Part shown: positions 24,256-32,384 of the stretch, piece after piece
Layout: every line of letters starts with the position of its first letter
How positions within the stretch are numbered: position 1 is the first letter of the stretch
From: Rhodospirillales bacterium
Lineage (GTDB): Bacteria; Pseudomonadota; Alphaproteobacteria; Rhodospirillales; Magnetospirillaceae
Reading direction: 5' to 3'
DNA length: 40,425 nt
Assembly: GCA_015654615.1 (NCBI GenBank)
Contig: JAATGN010000115.1
Coordinates: 1 to 40,425, forward strand
Translations under genes and position numbers: made by a program
The notes under the pieces: generated by a model
Databases searched by the model: none
Seen by the model: only the letters and a program-made list of their open reading frames with translations
Told to the model about the DNA's origin: nothing

Positions 24256-25377
24256 TTAATGGCAGATGCCGTAGCCGCCGGCCATGACGGCGGCGACCGG
24301 AGGAAATCCCAGCGTGACGGTGGCGGACAGCCGGCGGGAGCGGGCGTCGATCACCGCCAGTTGCCCGGTTTCGGCGATCGGCAGAAACAATGTCGTCCCA
24401 TCCGGGCTGACGGCGCCGGGGCCCGGCGTCCCGCCGAGGGAGATCGGGCCGGCGGAGATGAGCTTTTCCAGGTCATAGACCAGAACCTCGCGGTCCGACG
24501 GGGCGAAAGCGACGGTGTCGAACCAGGCGCTGTAGACGGCGCCGATGGCCTGGCCGCCCTTGAGCGCCGTCGGCGGCGCCAGCGGCTGGGTCGCGGCGAA
24601 GGCCAAGGTCCGGCTGCGCCGGTCGGGCAGCATCAGATAGCGCCCGGTGCCGGTGAGGAACAGCCCGTTGCCCCCTGCGGTCGGCAGCCGGTCGAGGACG
24701 GCGGGCGTCTTGAGATCGAGATGGATGACGTCGCCCCGGGTGCCGGCGGCCAGCGCGAAGCCTTCGCGGCCGTTGGGGGCGCGGGCCAGGGCGACGGCGG
24801 CCGAGGTTTCCAGGTTCGCCGCCGGGCGGCCCGTCGCCATGTCGAGGACGCCGATGCCGGGCAAGCCGTCGGCGACGGCGAAGGCGAACCGGCTGTCGCC
24901 GCTGAAGATGACGTCGCGGATCCCGGCCGGCCCCTTGAGGCGGCTTTTCTCGCGGACCGGCAAGAGGTCGATCAGGGCGATGGTCCCGCTGTCGTCGTCG
25001 GCCACCAGCAGGGTCATGCCGTCCGGGCTGACCAGCAGGCGATGCGGCACGAAATCGAACGACAGGGTTTGGGTCCGGGCCGTCACCAGTTCGGTCACCG
25101 CCAGCCGCGCCGTTCGATCGTCGATGGCGACCAGCTTGGCCAGGCTTTCGGAGACCAGCATTCTGCGCGGCACCAGCCCCAGATCCAGCCGGCCGATCAC
25201 CCTGTCGGAGTCGATGGAAACGACCGCGACGACCGCGCTGTCCCGGCCGGTGACGAACAGATTGTGCTGGACGTCGGCGAACCCCTCGTCGGCCTGGGCA
25301 GGAGCGGCGAGGAAGGCCAGCAGCAATCCGCCCCAGGCCCGGCGCAACAGACGGCGCAGCGGTTCCCTCACCGCCAT
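24256..25377 (-). CDS. Exported YVTN/NHL-type beta-propeller protein
   Basis: 373 aa. N-terminal AWGGLLLAFLAAPAQA is a Sec signal cleaved near residue 29. The rest is a seven-bladed-propeller-like series: HNLFVTGRDSAVVAVVSID, RLLVSPDGMTLLVADDDSGTIALIDL, GDSRFAFAVADGLPGIGVLDM, AVSPDGTTLFLPIAETGQLAVID. Likely periplasmic. No heme or catalytic Cys is evident, so it may bind a ligand or partner rather than catalyse. It starts three bases after the binding-protein stop and ends nine bases before the transhydrogenase, so it is firmly in the importer operon. Confidence 0.85.
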   Translation of the reverse strand: MAVREPLRRLLRRAWGGLLLAFLAAPAQADEGFADVQHNLFVTGRDSAVVAVVSIDSDRVIGRLDLGLVPRRMLVSESLAKLVAIDDRTARLAVTELVTARTQTLSFDFVPHRLLVSPDGMTLLVADDDSGTIALIDLLPVREKSRLKGPAGIRDVIFSGDSRFAFAVADGLPGIGVLDMATGRPAANLETSAAVALARAPNGREGFALAAGTRGDVIHLDLKTPAVLDRLPTAGGNGLFLTGTGRYLMLPDRRSRTLAFAATQPLAPPTALKGGQAIGAVYSAWFDTVAFAPSDREVLVYDLEKLISAGPISLGGTPGPGAVSPDGTTLFLPIAETGQLAVIDARSRRLSATVTLGFPPVAAVMAGGYGICH

Positions 25378-25380
25378 CGT

Positions 25381-26337
25381 CTAATTCTTGGCGACGGCAT
25401 AAGGATTGAAGTCGTTGGTATAGACATCCTTGGCCTTGAGGACGCCGGCCGGCAGCTTGCCGTCCTTTTCCAGATAGTCGATCCACCACTGCACCGGCCC
25501 GTCGTTGGGCACCAGGCCGTTGGCATAATAATTCCAGCTGCCGGCATATTGCAGATCGAGGCCGCGGCGTTTGGCGAAGATCTCGCCGGCTTCCTTGTGG
25601 TGCTCGTTGGTCCAGTTGGAGGCGCGGACCAGGACCTTGACGAATTTCCTCACCACCTCGGGGTGTTCCTTGATGAAATCGTCCTGGGTGAAATAGGGCA
25701 GCATGCCGGCTTCGCCCTGGTCGACCACATAGTCGTTGAACACCTCGCGGGCGGCGCCGGAGCCGACGACCTTCTCGTAATAGGGCGAATGCAGCACGCC
25801 GACGTCGATCAGACCCTCGGCCAGCGCCTGTTCCTGATTGGCGTCGGGAACGACGACGAAATTGATGTCCTTGTCGAGGCCGTTGCGGCGCAGATATTCC
25901 TTCAGAACATATTCGGAGCAGGCGCCGAAGCTGTTGATGCCGACCTTCTTGCCCTTGAAGTCCTGGATGCCTTTGATCGGGCTGTCGGGCTTGACCAGAT
26001 ATTTCATATGCGGCAGCTCAGGAGTGGTCTGGGCGCCGGCGGCGACGATCTTCAGGCGGGCGCCGCCCTGGTTGGCGGTGAGGATCAGCGGCGTCATGCG
26101 GTTGGCGAAATCGATGGTGCGGGACGCCACGGCCGGAACCAGTTGCGCGGCCGAAACCTCGCCCACCCATTCGATCTTGAGGCCTTCCTCGGCGAACCAT
26201 CCCTTTTCGTCGGCGATATAGACCGGGTCGAACCAGGGGATGTTGGCATAGCGGATCTTGAAGGGCTCGTCGGCATGGGCGGCCATGGCGCCCATCAGGG
26301 GAAGGGCGAGCGCCGCGAGCGCGGCAAGCTTGGTCAT
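25381..26337 (-). CDS. ABC substrate-binding protein, SsuA/TauA-like
   Basis: 318 aa. Signal peptide MTKLAALAALALPLMGAMAAHA. Binding fold: IRYANIPWFDPVYIADEKGW, VPAVASRTIDFANRMTPLI, GKKVGINSFGACSEYVLKEY, DANQEQALAEGLIDVGVLHS. Length is standard. The track's 631-residue ORF extends it into the permease gene, which is a different frame; MTKLAA with the signal peptide is the real start. It lies 47 bases after the permease in an ATPase-permease-binding protein-propeller-HOT operon. Ligand unknown; it differs clearly from the NosL-fused protein. Confidence 0.9.
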   Translation of the reverse strand: MTKLAALAALALPLMGAMAAHADEPFKIRYANIPWFDPVYIADEKGWFAEEGLKIEWVGEVSAAQLVPAVASRTIDFANRMTPLILTANQGGARLKIVAAGAQTTPELPHMKYLVKPDSPIKGIQDFKGKKVGINSFGACSEYVLKEYLRRNGLDKDINFVVVPDANQEQALAEGLIDVGVLHSPYYEKVVGSGAAREVFNDYVVDQGEAGMLPYFTQDDFIKEHPEVVRKFVKVLVRASNWTNEHHKEAGEIFAKRRGLDLQYAGSWNYYANGLVPNDGPVQWWIDYLEKDGKLPAGVLKAKDVYTNDFNPYAVAKN

Positions 26338-26384
26338 TTTCAAAGGGGCTCTCCTCTTTATCTTCGGCTTCGTTCGTCGGGCGG

Positions 26385-27140
26385 TCAGGAACCCGCCGCG
26401 CCGCGCCAGGCGGTGGCGCTGCGCTCCAGGGCCAGCAACGCCTTGTTGAGGGCCAGGCCGAAGGCGGCCAGGGCGATGATGGCGGCATACATGTCGGGAA
26501 TGCGGAAGACCTCCTGCGAATAGAGCACCAGGAAGCCCAATCCGGAGTTGGCGCCGATCATCTCGGCCGCCACCAGCACCATGAAGGCGTAGGCGGCGCC
26601 CAGGCGGACGCCGGTGAAGATCGACGGCGCCGCCGCCGGCAGGATGACCTTGCGGAACAGCACCAGGCCGGTCGCGCCCATCGAACGGGCCGAGCGCAGG
26701 AGAACCGGATCGATGCCCTTGACGCCGGTGGTGGTGTTGAGCAGCACCGGCCATACCGAGGCCCAGAAAATGATCACCACCTTGGACAGCTCGCCGATGC
26801 CGAACAGCAGGATGAAGACGGGAAACAGGGCGATGGCCGAAATCTGGCGGCCGAACTGCAGCGGTCCGTCGGTGATGCGCTCGAAGCTCTTGTACCAGCC
26901 GGTCAAAAGGCCGAGCGGCACGCCGATGAGGATCGAGACGCCAAGCCCCTGGGCGATGCGCTGCAGGCTGATCAGGATGTGGCGTTCCAGTTCGCCCGAG
27001 GTGACCAGGAACCACAGGGTGGCGGCCACCTTGGAGACCGGGGTGAGGAAGTTGGGATTGACCAGCCCCAGCCGTGGGGCCGCCTCCCAGACCGCGAGGA
27101 TGGCGAAGATGAGCAAGAGGCGAAAGGCGAGCGTGCGCAT
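26385..27140 (-). CDS. ABC importer permease, SsuC/TauC type
   Basis: 251 aa, six predicted transmembrane helices starting LAFRLLLIFAILAVWEAA. The cytoplasmic coupling loop is SARSMGATGLVLFRKVILPAAAPSIFTG. It begins three bases after the ATPase stop and serves the adjacent ATPase and binding protein. Confidence 0.92.
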   Translation of the reverse strand: MRTLAFRLLLIFAILAVWEAAPRLGLVNPNFLTPVSKVAATLWFLVTSGELERHILISLQRIAQGLGVSILIGVPLGLLTGWYKSFERITDGPLQFGRQISAIALFPVFILLFGIGELSKVVIIFWASVWPVLLNTTTGVKGIDPVLLRSARSMGATGLVLFRKVILPAAAPSIFTGVRLGAAYAFMVLVAAEMIGANSGLGFLVLYSQEVFRIPDMYAAIIALAAFGLALNKALLALERSATAWRGAAGS

Positions 27141-27143
27141 GCG

Positions 27144-28022
27144 TCAGGCTGCTCCACGGGCGTTGAACAGCGAGCCCAGGAAGCCGCGCCGGCGGCGGGG
27201 CTCGGATGGCGCGTCGGCCCGATTGGCGAAAGCCTCGGCGGTGGTCTTGTCGACCTCCTCGGCCAGCAGTTCCCACAGGGTATGGCGAAGATGGGCGAAT
27301 TCCGGCGTCGAACGGACGTCGCGCCCGTGACGGGGGGCCGGCAGGTCGATGTCGACGATCTGTTTGACGCGGCCGGGACGTGCGGTGATCACCGCCACCC
27401 TTTGGGCCAGGAAGACCGCCTCGTCGATGGCGTGGGTGACGAAGACGACGGTCTTGCCGGTTTCCTCCCAGATGCGGAGCAGTTCGCCCTGAAGGATTTC
27501 CCGGGTTTGCGCGTCGAGCGCGGCGAAGGGCTCGTCCATCAGCAGGACATCGGGGTCGTAGGCCAGGGCGCGGGCGATGGCGACGCGCTGCTTCATGCCA
27601 CCGGACAGCTGCGACGGGTAACGGTGCTCGAAACCGGCCAGTCCGACCGCGGCGATGTGGCGCCGGGCGATGTCCAGGCGCTCGTCGGCGGGGATTTTCT
27701 TGATCTCCAGGCCGAACGACACATTGTCCAGCACCGTGCGCCAGGGAAACAGCGCGTAATCCTGGAACACCACGCCGCGATCGAGGCCGGGGCCGGTGAT
27801 GTCCCTGCCCAGGACCTGAACGCCGCCTTGCGCCGGAATCAGTCCGCCGACCACATGGAGAAGCGTGGATTTTCCACAGCCGCTGGGGCCCAGCACGGCG
27901 AGGAATTCACCGCGTTTGACCTCCAGGCTGACGTTGTCGAGGGCGACGAAGGCCGGGGTTTCGCCCTGGGGCGGATAGGTCTTGGTCAGGTTTGAAATAC
28001 GGATCGAATGCTCTTGGCTCAT
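27144..28022 (-). CDS. ABC importer ATPase, SsuB/TauB type
   Basis: 292 aa. Walker A GPSGCGKST, Q-loop VVFQDYALFPW, signature LSGGMKQRVAIARAL, Walker B VLLMDEPFAALD and FVTHAIDEA are all present. A C-terminal tail rich in Arg (EPRRRRGFLGSLF) goes beyond the usual length. MSQEHS is the start: GGAG lies seven bases upstream; the track start is in the AT-rich promoter. First gene of the second importer operon, divergent from the PadR regulator. Confidence 0.92.
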   Translation of the reverse strand: MSQEHSIRISNLTKTYPPQGETPAFVALDNVSLEVKRGEFLAVLGPSGCGKSTLLHVVGGLIPAQGGVQVLGRDITGPGLDRGVVFQDYALFPWRTVLDNVSFGLEIKKIPADERLDIARRHIAAVGLAGFEHRYPSQLSGGMKQRVAIARALAYDPDVLLMDEPFAALDAQTREILQGELLRIWEETGKTVVFVTHAIDEAVFLAQRVAVITARPGRVKQIVDIDLPAPRHGRDVRSTPEFAHLRHTLWELLAEEVDKTTAEAFANRADAPSEPRRRRGFLGSLFNARGAA

Positions 28023-28259
28023 GCGACGGCTCCATAAGCAAACAGTCCTGTAGAAATATAGAATTGTCAACTATCTATGTATTTTTTTATATATTAAACA
28101 ATTAAATTTTGTACAATTTAAAATTCGAAGCGGCGCCGACCTCCCCGCCGATGGCCTGCCCGGGCCGTATTTTTTCTCTTGCATCTCCGTGAATTCGATA
28201 TATCTTAAATTTCGATATAACGAATTAATCGATATATCTTAACAAGAGCGAGAAAAATT
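28023..28259. promoter_or_regulatory. Divergent AT-rich promoter region between importer operon and padR-like gene
   Basis: 237 bases with strongly AT-rich tracts. Near the importer: AGTCCTGTAGAAATATAGA (about 28034-28052), similar to AGTCTAGTAGAAAATAGA at 29.94 kb; TTGTACAA palindrome at 28109-28116 within AAATTTTGTACAATTTAAAA. Near the regulator: the TCGATATA repeats. Both operons are probably controlled here. Confidence 0.55.
28195..28242 (+). promoter_or_regulatory. TCGATATATCTTAA repeats, probable PadR/YqjI-type operator
   Basis: TCGATATATCTTAA occurs at 28195-28208 and 28229-28242, with the related TTCGATATAACGAATTAA between them. Each contains or approximates the palindrome GATATATC. 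The array ends 17 bases before the PadR start, so autoregulation by the adjacent PadR protein is the simplest reading. Confidence 0.65.
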
Positions 28260-28865
28260 ATGCGACACGGAAATAGTGAAGAGTCAGGCCCGTTCCGGCA
28301 TTGGGAGCGACGTTTCGCCCGCGGCAGGTTCGGCCATGGTCCGCATCCCGGCGACACGGACGACGGCGGCCATCGGCATGGCGGCCACGGCGGAGGCTCC
28401 CGGCTGGGCCGGTTCTTCGAACATGGCGATCTGAGATTGGTCGTCCTGCAACTGATCGCCGAAAAGCCGCGTCACGGCTATGAGATCATCAAGGCGATCG
28501 AGGAGAAGGCCGGCGGCGCTTATACGCCCAGTCCCGGCGCGATCTACCCCACCTTGACCCTGCTGGAGGAGTTGGGGCATCTCACCGTCACCGACGGGGC
28601 GGACGGGCGCAAGCTGCATGCCATCACCGAGGAGGGTGCGGCGTCCCTGGTCGCCAATCGCAAGGCGGTCGAGGCCGTTTTCGCCCGCATCGCGCAGGCG
28701 GGGGCCAGCGCCGGCGCCGGACCGGCGCCGCTGATCCGGCAGGCGCTGGACAATCTCAGACAGACGCTCCGGCTGCGCCTGTCGCGGGGCCCGCTCGACG
28801 AAGCGGCGGTGCAACGCGTCGCCGCCGCGCTCGACGAGGCGCGCCGGGTCATCGAGCAAGGCTGA
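28260..28865 (+). CDS. PadR-family regulator with His-rich N-terminus (YqjI-like)
   Basis: 201 aa. Residues 1-50 are Gly/His/Asp-rich (HGPHPGDTDDGGHRHGGHGGG), followed by RFFEHGDLRLVVLQLIAEKPRHGYEIIKAIEEKAGGAYTPSPGAIYPTL, the PadR winged helix, nearly collinear with E. coli YqjI, and a C-terminal dimer helix region. YqjI is a metal-responsive (Ni/Fe) repressor of an iron-reductase gene; the His-rich tail binds metal. By homology this is a metal-sensing repressor, most likely acting on its own promoter and perhaps the divergent importer operon. The SD is weak (AAGAGCGAG). It is convergent with the next gene, only 10 bases apart. Confidence 0.9.
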   Translation: MRHGNSEESGPFRHWERRFARGRFGHGPHPGDTDDGGHRHGGHGGGSRLGRFFEHGDLRLVVLQLIAEKPRHGYEIIKAIEEKAGGAYTPSPGAIYPTLTLLEELGHLTVTDGADGRKLHAITEEGAASLVANRKAVEAVFARIAQAGASAGAGPAPLIRQALDNLRQTLRLRLSRGPLDEAAVQRVAAALDEARRVIEQG

Positions 28866-28875
28866 TCGAGCGAGG

Positions 28876-29883
28876 TCAGGACAGGACGTCGGCATAGATC
28901 CGGTCGACATATCTGACCGGATCGGTGGTCGCTTTCAGGACGTTCACCAGCTTCAGATCCTCGGCGTAAAGCCGCAGTTCCCGCTTGAAGGGCTCTCCCA
29001 CCGGGCTGTGGCCGTGGGTGTGGCTCTTCAGCATGTCGACCAGGTCGTCGATATTGACCTTCGGCGAATAGGGATAGAAGGCCTCGGCGGTCTTGCGATA
29101 GTCGAGCGAGGTCAGGTGATGCGACTCCAGCAGGGCGAGGGTCAGCGCGGTGGCGGCGGATTTGTCGTCGCGCAGCAGGCCGCCGCGGACGCCGATGACG
29201 CAGCAGACGCGTTCGGCATATTCGTCCGAGAGATTGGTGGCGATTTCGACCAGATCGGGATTCTTGCGGAAGATCCAGGTCAGGGGATCGGAATGGCTGA
29301 GCGCCTGCGCCTCGCCCTTTTCGACGGCCAGCGGCAGCAGGTCGGCCGGATATTGCCGCCAGGTGACGTCCTGGTCGGGATCGAGGCCGTGCTTCTTGAA
29401 AAGGATCGAGAAGAAATTGCGGTCCGGCCCGCCAAGATCGGGCGTGGCGATGGTTTTGCCCTTGAAGGTCGAGAGGTCGGTGGTGATCCCGGCGTTTTTC
29501 GCGGCCAGCAGGCGCAGGCAGCCGCCGTGGGTGCCGCCGGTCAGCTTGACGTCGAAGCCCTGTTCCAGCGGCTTCAGCCAGCGCAGCGCCATGCCGACGC
29601 CGGCATCGGCCTTGCCGGTGGCGATCGCTTCCAGCAACTGGTCGGTGGACCCCACGTAATTGATCAATTCGACGTCGAGGCCGTGCTTGATGAACAGGCC
29701 GCTGCTGATGGCCAGCGGAATGGGGGCCAGGCAGGCGGCGTTGGCATTCCACGCCAGTTTGAGCGGCGTCAGTTTGGCCTGGGCGCGAGCCTTGCCGCCA
29801 AGCAGGGACAAGGGCGACGCCACGCTTGCGGCAGCGGCGGTCCGCAGCAGGGTCCGCCGCGAAAGGCGGGGCGAGTCGACCAT
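28876..29883 (-). CDS. Tat-exported orphan ABC substrate-binding protein
   Basis: 335 aa. N-terminal RLSRRTLLRTAAAASVA with twin Arg and Ala-rich stretch ending KARA-Q is a Tat signal, unlike the Sec signals of the other three binding proteins in the window. Mature fold: LKLAWNANAACLAPIPLAIS, LLEAIATGKADAGVGMALRW, GKTIATPDLGGPDRNFFSI. CCVIGVRGGLLR carries a vicinal Cys pair, and SHTHGHSPVGEPF is His-rich. NitT/TauT family. AGGAG lies six bases before the ATG. No permease or ATPase is adjacent on this strand. Tat export may mean cofactor or metal loading in the cytoplasm (inference). Confidence 0.87.
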   Translation of the reverse strand: MVDSPRLSRRTLLRTAAAASVASPLSLLGGKARAQAKLTPLKLAWNANAACLAPIPLAISSGLFIKHGLDVELINYVGSTDQLLEAIATGKADAGVGMALRWLKPLEQGFDVKLTGGTHGGCLRLLAAKNAGITTDLSTFKGKTIATPDLGGPDRNFFSILFKKHGLDPDQDVTWRQYPADLLPLAVEKGEAQALSHSDPLTWIFRKNPDLVEIATNLSDEYAERVCCVIGVRGGLLRDDKSAATALTLALLESHHLTSLDYRKTAEAFYPYSPKVNIDDLVDMLKSHTHGHSPVGEPFKRELRLYAEDLKLVNVLKATTDPVRYVDRIYADVLS

Positions 29884-29935
29884 CGTTTTCTCCTGTCATC
29901 GGATGGATGTCACAGTTAAAAGTGCAATTCAAAAA

Positions 29936-29950
29936 TAGTCTAGTAGAAAA
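29936..29950 (-). promoter_or_regulatory. TACTAGACT motif upstream of the Tat binding-protein gene
   Basis: Minus-strand TTTTCTACTAGACTATTTT, about 55 bases upstream of the start codon. Shares TACTAGACT with 36.71 kb and TACTAGAYT with 18.95 kb. Confidence 0.45.
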
Positions 29951-29988
29951 TAGATTTATCTATCTCGTTCCGGTGGCCGCCCCGTCCT

Positions 29989-30083
29989 GGATGAATAAGG
30001 GAAAGTGGCACCGGCGTCCCTGCCAGTGTCCGCCGCTCTGCGGCGGAGTCTTTTCCACCGGCAGGGACGCCGGTGCCACTGAC
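29989..30083. repeat. GTGGCACCGG palindromic element, copy B (inverted to copy A)
   Basis: AGTGGCACCGGCGTCCCTGCCAGTG, CCGCCGCTCTGCGGCGG and CACCGGCAGGGACGCCGGTGCCACT. Its reverse complement aligns with 12471-12565 over the whole length including GACT-side and TTATTC-side flanks. Confidence 0.85.
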
Positions 30084-30155
30084 GTTTTTTAACGAAGCAA
30101 AACAACCAGCAACATGAGGTGGCCCCTGGATTTCCGCGCCTTTTAATGGACCTAA

Positions 30156-30263
30156 GGAACCACCAAGGCACCAACGGCCGGCAGAGGGGCGAAGTCCTGC
30201 GGCGCAAAGGTAAGACCGCGATATTCGATAAGCGCCTTGGTGCCTTGGTGTCTTGGTGGTTCA
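30156..30263. repeat. CCACCAAGGCACCAA inverted-repeat element
   Basis: GGAACCACCAAGGCACCAA and TTGGTGCCTTGGTGTCTTGGTGGTTC bound about 64 bases of spacer. A third class of dispersed palindrome; only one copy in this window. Confidence 0.75.
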
Positions 30264-30304
30264 AAATATCCGGCCCACCTAAATCGCTTCCCGCAGGTGA
30301 CAAT

Positions 30305-31669
30305 TTATTCCGCCGTGGCGATTTCGATCAGCTTGGTTTTCTGGTCCGACCGGGGCAGCGAACCGAAGGGGACCACGGTGACGGCGGGGCGGATCGCCAG
30401 GATTTCGCGGGTCCGTTGCTCGATGCGCCGGGCGACGTCGTCCCACTGCGATTGCGGCGTGGCCTCGCCGGCCTCGACCACCACGCGGAGCGGCGGCTCC
30501 ACCCGGGGGGGCGGCCCGCTCAGGCGGATGCGGATCTGTCCCGAGACGGCGGGCTGAAAGCCGGCCACCACTTCCTGGATGGCGGCAGGATAGACCTTGG
30601 CGCCTTTGACGTTGAGCATGTCGTCGGCCCGGCCGACGATCTCCATGCGGGTCCCGAAATGGCCGCAGTGGGGGCATTCGCCGACATGGATTTTCAGAAT
30701 GTCGCCGGTGGCGTTGCGAAAGGCCGGCGCCGCTTCATAGTCGAGGGCGGTATGGATGGCCTCGCCCACGGCGCCGTCCCTGATCTCGATCGGCGCCTTG
30801 GTTTCGGGGTCGACCAGGTCGTAGCGGAAGCAGTGATCCTCGGCCAGATAGTGCATGCCGTGATAGGCCGCGCCGCCGCAGGAGATGGTGGCATTGTGCC
30901 AGGCGCCGCCGGTGACGTCATAGATCCTGGCGCCGAAGGCGGCGGTGATCTTCTCGCGGAACGGCGCCATGCTGACCCCCGGTTCGCCGGTGCAGACCAG
31001 GATCTCGAGTCCCAGGGCGGCCACCGGCTTGCCGATCTCGCCGGGCGCCCGCTCGATCAATTGATGGAGCAGCGACGGAGTGGCGAACAGCGCCCTGGGG
31101 CGGGTGTATTCGATATAGCGGAGGATTTTCGGGATGCCGCCTTCGGCCCCGACGGCGATGGGCCGCGCCCCATAGGCTTCCAGGGCCTGCACATAGGTGA
31201 CGCCGGCCAGCCACAGGCTCAGCCCGAAGGCGTGAAAGGTGGTGTCGCCCGGGGCGATGCCGGCCGCCTGGAACAGCCTTCCCAGCATCCGGTGGGTGAT
31301 GTCGAGATCCTTGCGGGTGAAGGCGTAGAAGGTCGGCTGGCCGGTGGTGCCGGAGGTGGCGGCGACATGCACCACCTGTTCGAGCGGCGCCGTCAGATGC
31401 AGGCCGAACGGGTGGCCGTAACGCTCCAGCGATTGCTCCTGCGACTGCCGGTGCCGCGTTTTGTCGAGGAAGGCCGGCAGGCGGCGGAAGTCCTCGAGGC
31501 TGCGGATATCCTCCGGCGCGGTGACGCCGGCCTCGCGGAAGCGCAGCCGGTAATAGTCGTCATTGCCGAAGACATAGGCGATCTGCCGCCGCAACTTGGC
31601 GAACCGAAGATCATTGAGGGCGGCGATATAGTCGCCGGGATCACGGGTATCGATACCGAAACTATGCAT
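30305..31669 (-). CDS. PaaK-like adenylate-forming acyl-CoA ligase
   Basis: 454 aa. Phosphate-binding loop VAATSGTTGQPT at about 110-121, LVCTGEPG, FRNATGDI, Cys motif CPHCGHFGTRM, the signature RADDMLNVKGAKVYPAAI, and a late Lys in SDQKTKLIEI. It would form an acyl-CoA via acyl-AMP. Only modestly like the ligase at 3.2 kb, so a second acid is activated. Start overlaps the upstream CoA-transferase-like stop by eight bases. Last gene of the seven-gene minus-strand CoA cluster. Substrate unknown. Confidence 0.85.
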   Translation of the reverse strand: MHSFGIDTRDPGDYIAALNDLRFAKLRRQIAYVFGNDDYYRLRFREAGVTAPEDIRSLEDFRRLPAFLDKTRHRQSQEQSLERYGHPFGLHLTAPLEQVVHVAATSGTTGQPTFYAFTRKDLDITHRMLGRLFQAAGIAPGDTTFHAFGLSLWLAGVTYVQALEAYGARPIAVGAEGGIPKILRYIEYTRPRALFATPSLLHQLIERAPGEIGKPVAALGLEILVCTGEPGVSMAPFREKITAAFGARIYDVTGGAWHNATISCGGAAYHGMHYLAEDHCFRYDLVDPETKAPIEIRDGAVGEAIHTALDYEAAPAFRNATGDILKIHVGECPHCGHFGTRMEIVGRADDMLNVKGAKVYPAAIQEVVAGFQPAVSGQIRIRLSGPPPRVEPPLRVVVEAGEATPQSQWDDVARRIEQRTREILAIRPAVTVVPFGSLPRSDQKTKLIEIATAE

Positions 31670-32384
31670 GGGGTCCTCGCAACAGGCGGGCGGCGAAACG
31701 GGGATAAAGCGGAGCGAGTTCGTCGGCGATCGGACCCCGCAACAGGCGCAGGTCCTCGGCCGACGGCCCCGGGGTGACGGGAACGCCGGTGGGGGCGGCG
31801 AAATCGAAGCCGGTGTGGGCGCGGACGGTCTCGACGGTTTCGCCCGGGTGAACCGAGGCCAGGACGAAGCGTCCCCGCGCAAAGCGGAAAACCGCCCGCC
31901 CGGTCACCAGGCTTCGCGGCCCGCCGGTCCGATAGGCGCCGTCCGGTCCGCTGCCGCGGGCGCTGATGAAATCGACCGCGGGGACCAGCACGCGGCGGCT
32001 GTGTTCTTCCCGGAACAGCACGACATTGGGCACCAGCGCCAGCAGATAGGCCGAGCCGTAGCTGCCGGGAAAGCGCTGGTCGCCGGCCCGGACCAGATTG
32101 ACATTGCCATGGCCGTCGATCTGTCCGCCTCCCAGGAAAAAGCTGTCGAGGCGTCCTTGCGCGGCGAAATCGAACAGTTCGCGGCCGCCGTCGGTGAAGG
32201 GGTTGTGGCGGGGCGACCCGAGGATGGAGACGGTCATTCGGCCGGACGCCCGCCGTTCGGCCAGCAGGGCGGCGGCGGCCGGAATCGGCGAATTGCTGCC
32301 GACCGCGACGGTGCGCGAATCCGCCACCAGGCCGGCCAGCACGGCGGCGAGGAAAGCGGCCCGGTCGGGATCAGGTCCGCTCAT
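31662..32384 (-). CDS. CoA-transferase-family beta subunit lacking the catalytic Glu
   Basis: 240 aa class I CoA-transferase B-type fold. TVAVGSNSPIPAAAALLAERR aligns with IFGVGLSMLAGFFAQAHH of the second beta subunit in this cluster. After it, the position where that subunit has TEGGVYG (Glu53) reads SILGSPRHN here, so the Glu that forms the acyl-glutamyl thioester seems absent. FFLGGGQIDGHGNVN is the glycine-rich acyl-CoA loop. Members without the Glu, such as steroid-ring IpdAB, act as CoA-dependent hydrolases instead. The gene overlaps both neighbours (14 and 8 bases). Product may open a ring or cleave a dione rather than transfer CoA (inference). Confidence 0.78.
   Translation of the reverse strand: MSGPDPDRAAFLAAVLAGLVADSRTVAVGSNSPIPAAAALLAERRASGRMTVSILGSPRHNPFTDGGRELFDFAAQGRLDSFFLGGGQIDGHGNVNLVRAGDQRFPGSYGSAYLLALVPNVVLFREEHSRRVLVPAVDFISARGSGPDGAYRTGGPRSLVTGRAVFRFARGRFVLASVHPGETVETVRAHTGFDFAAPTGVPVTPGPSAEDLRLLRGPIADELAPLYPRFAARLLRGPHA

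Larger units (their letters stand above)
29884..30304. other. 421-base repeat-rich intergenic region
   Basis: Contains the promoter of the Tat binding-protein gene (CTAGTA motif near 29940), the second GTGGCACCGG element (29989-30083) and a CCACCAAGG...CCTTGGTGG element (30156-30263). No convincing gene; the ORF starting at 30119 is antisense to the ligase. Confidence 0.7.

Noticed and set aside
24259-26523. 754-residue plus-strand ORF, one of the longest in the track
   Set aside because: It is antisense to the beta-propeller and binding-protein genes, lacks SD and domains, and is rich in Gly/Asp/Gln/His as expected from GC-rich reverse frames.
25381-27276. 631-residue minus-strand ORF suggesting a fused binding protein
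   Set aside because: The upstream half overlaps the permease gene in another frame and is Arg/Pro-rich; the real gene starts with a signal peptide at 26337.
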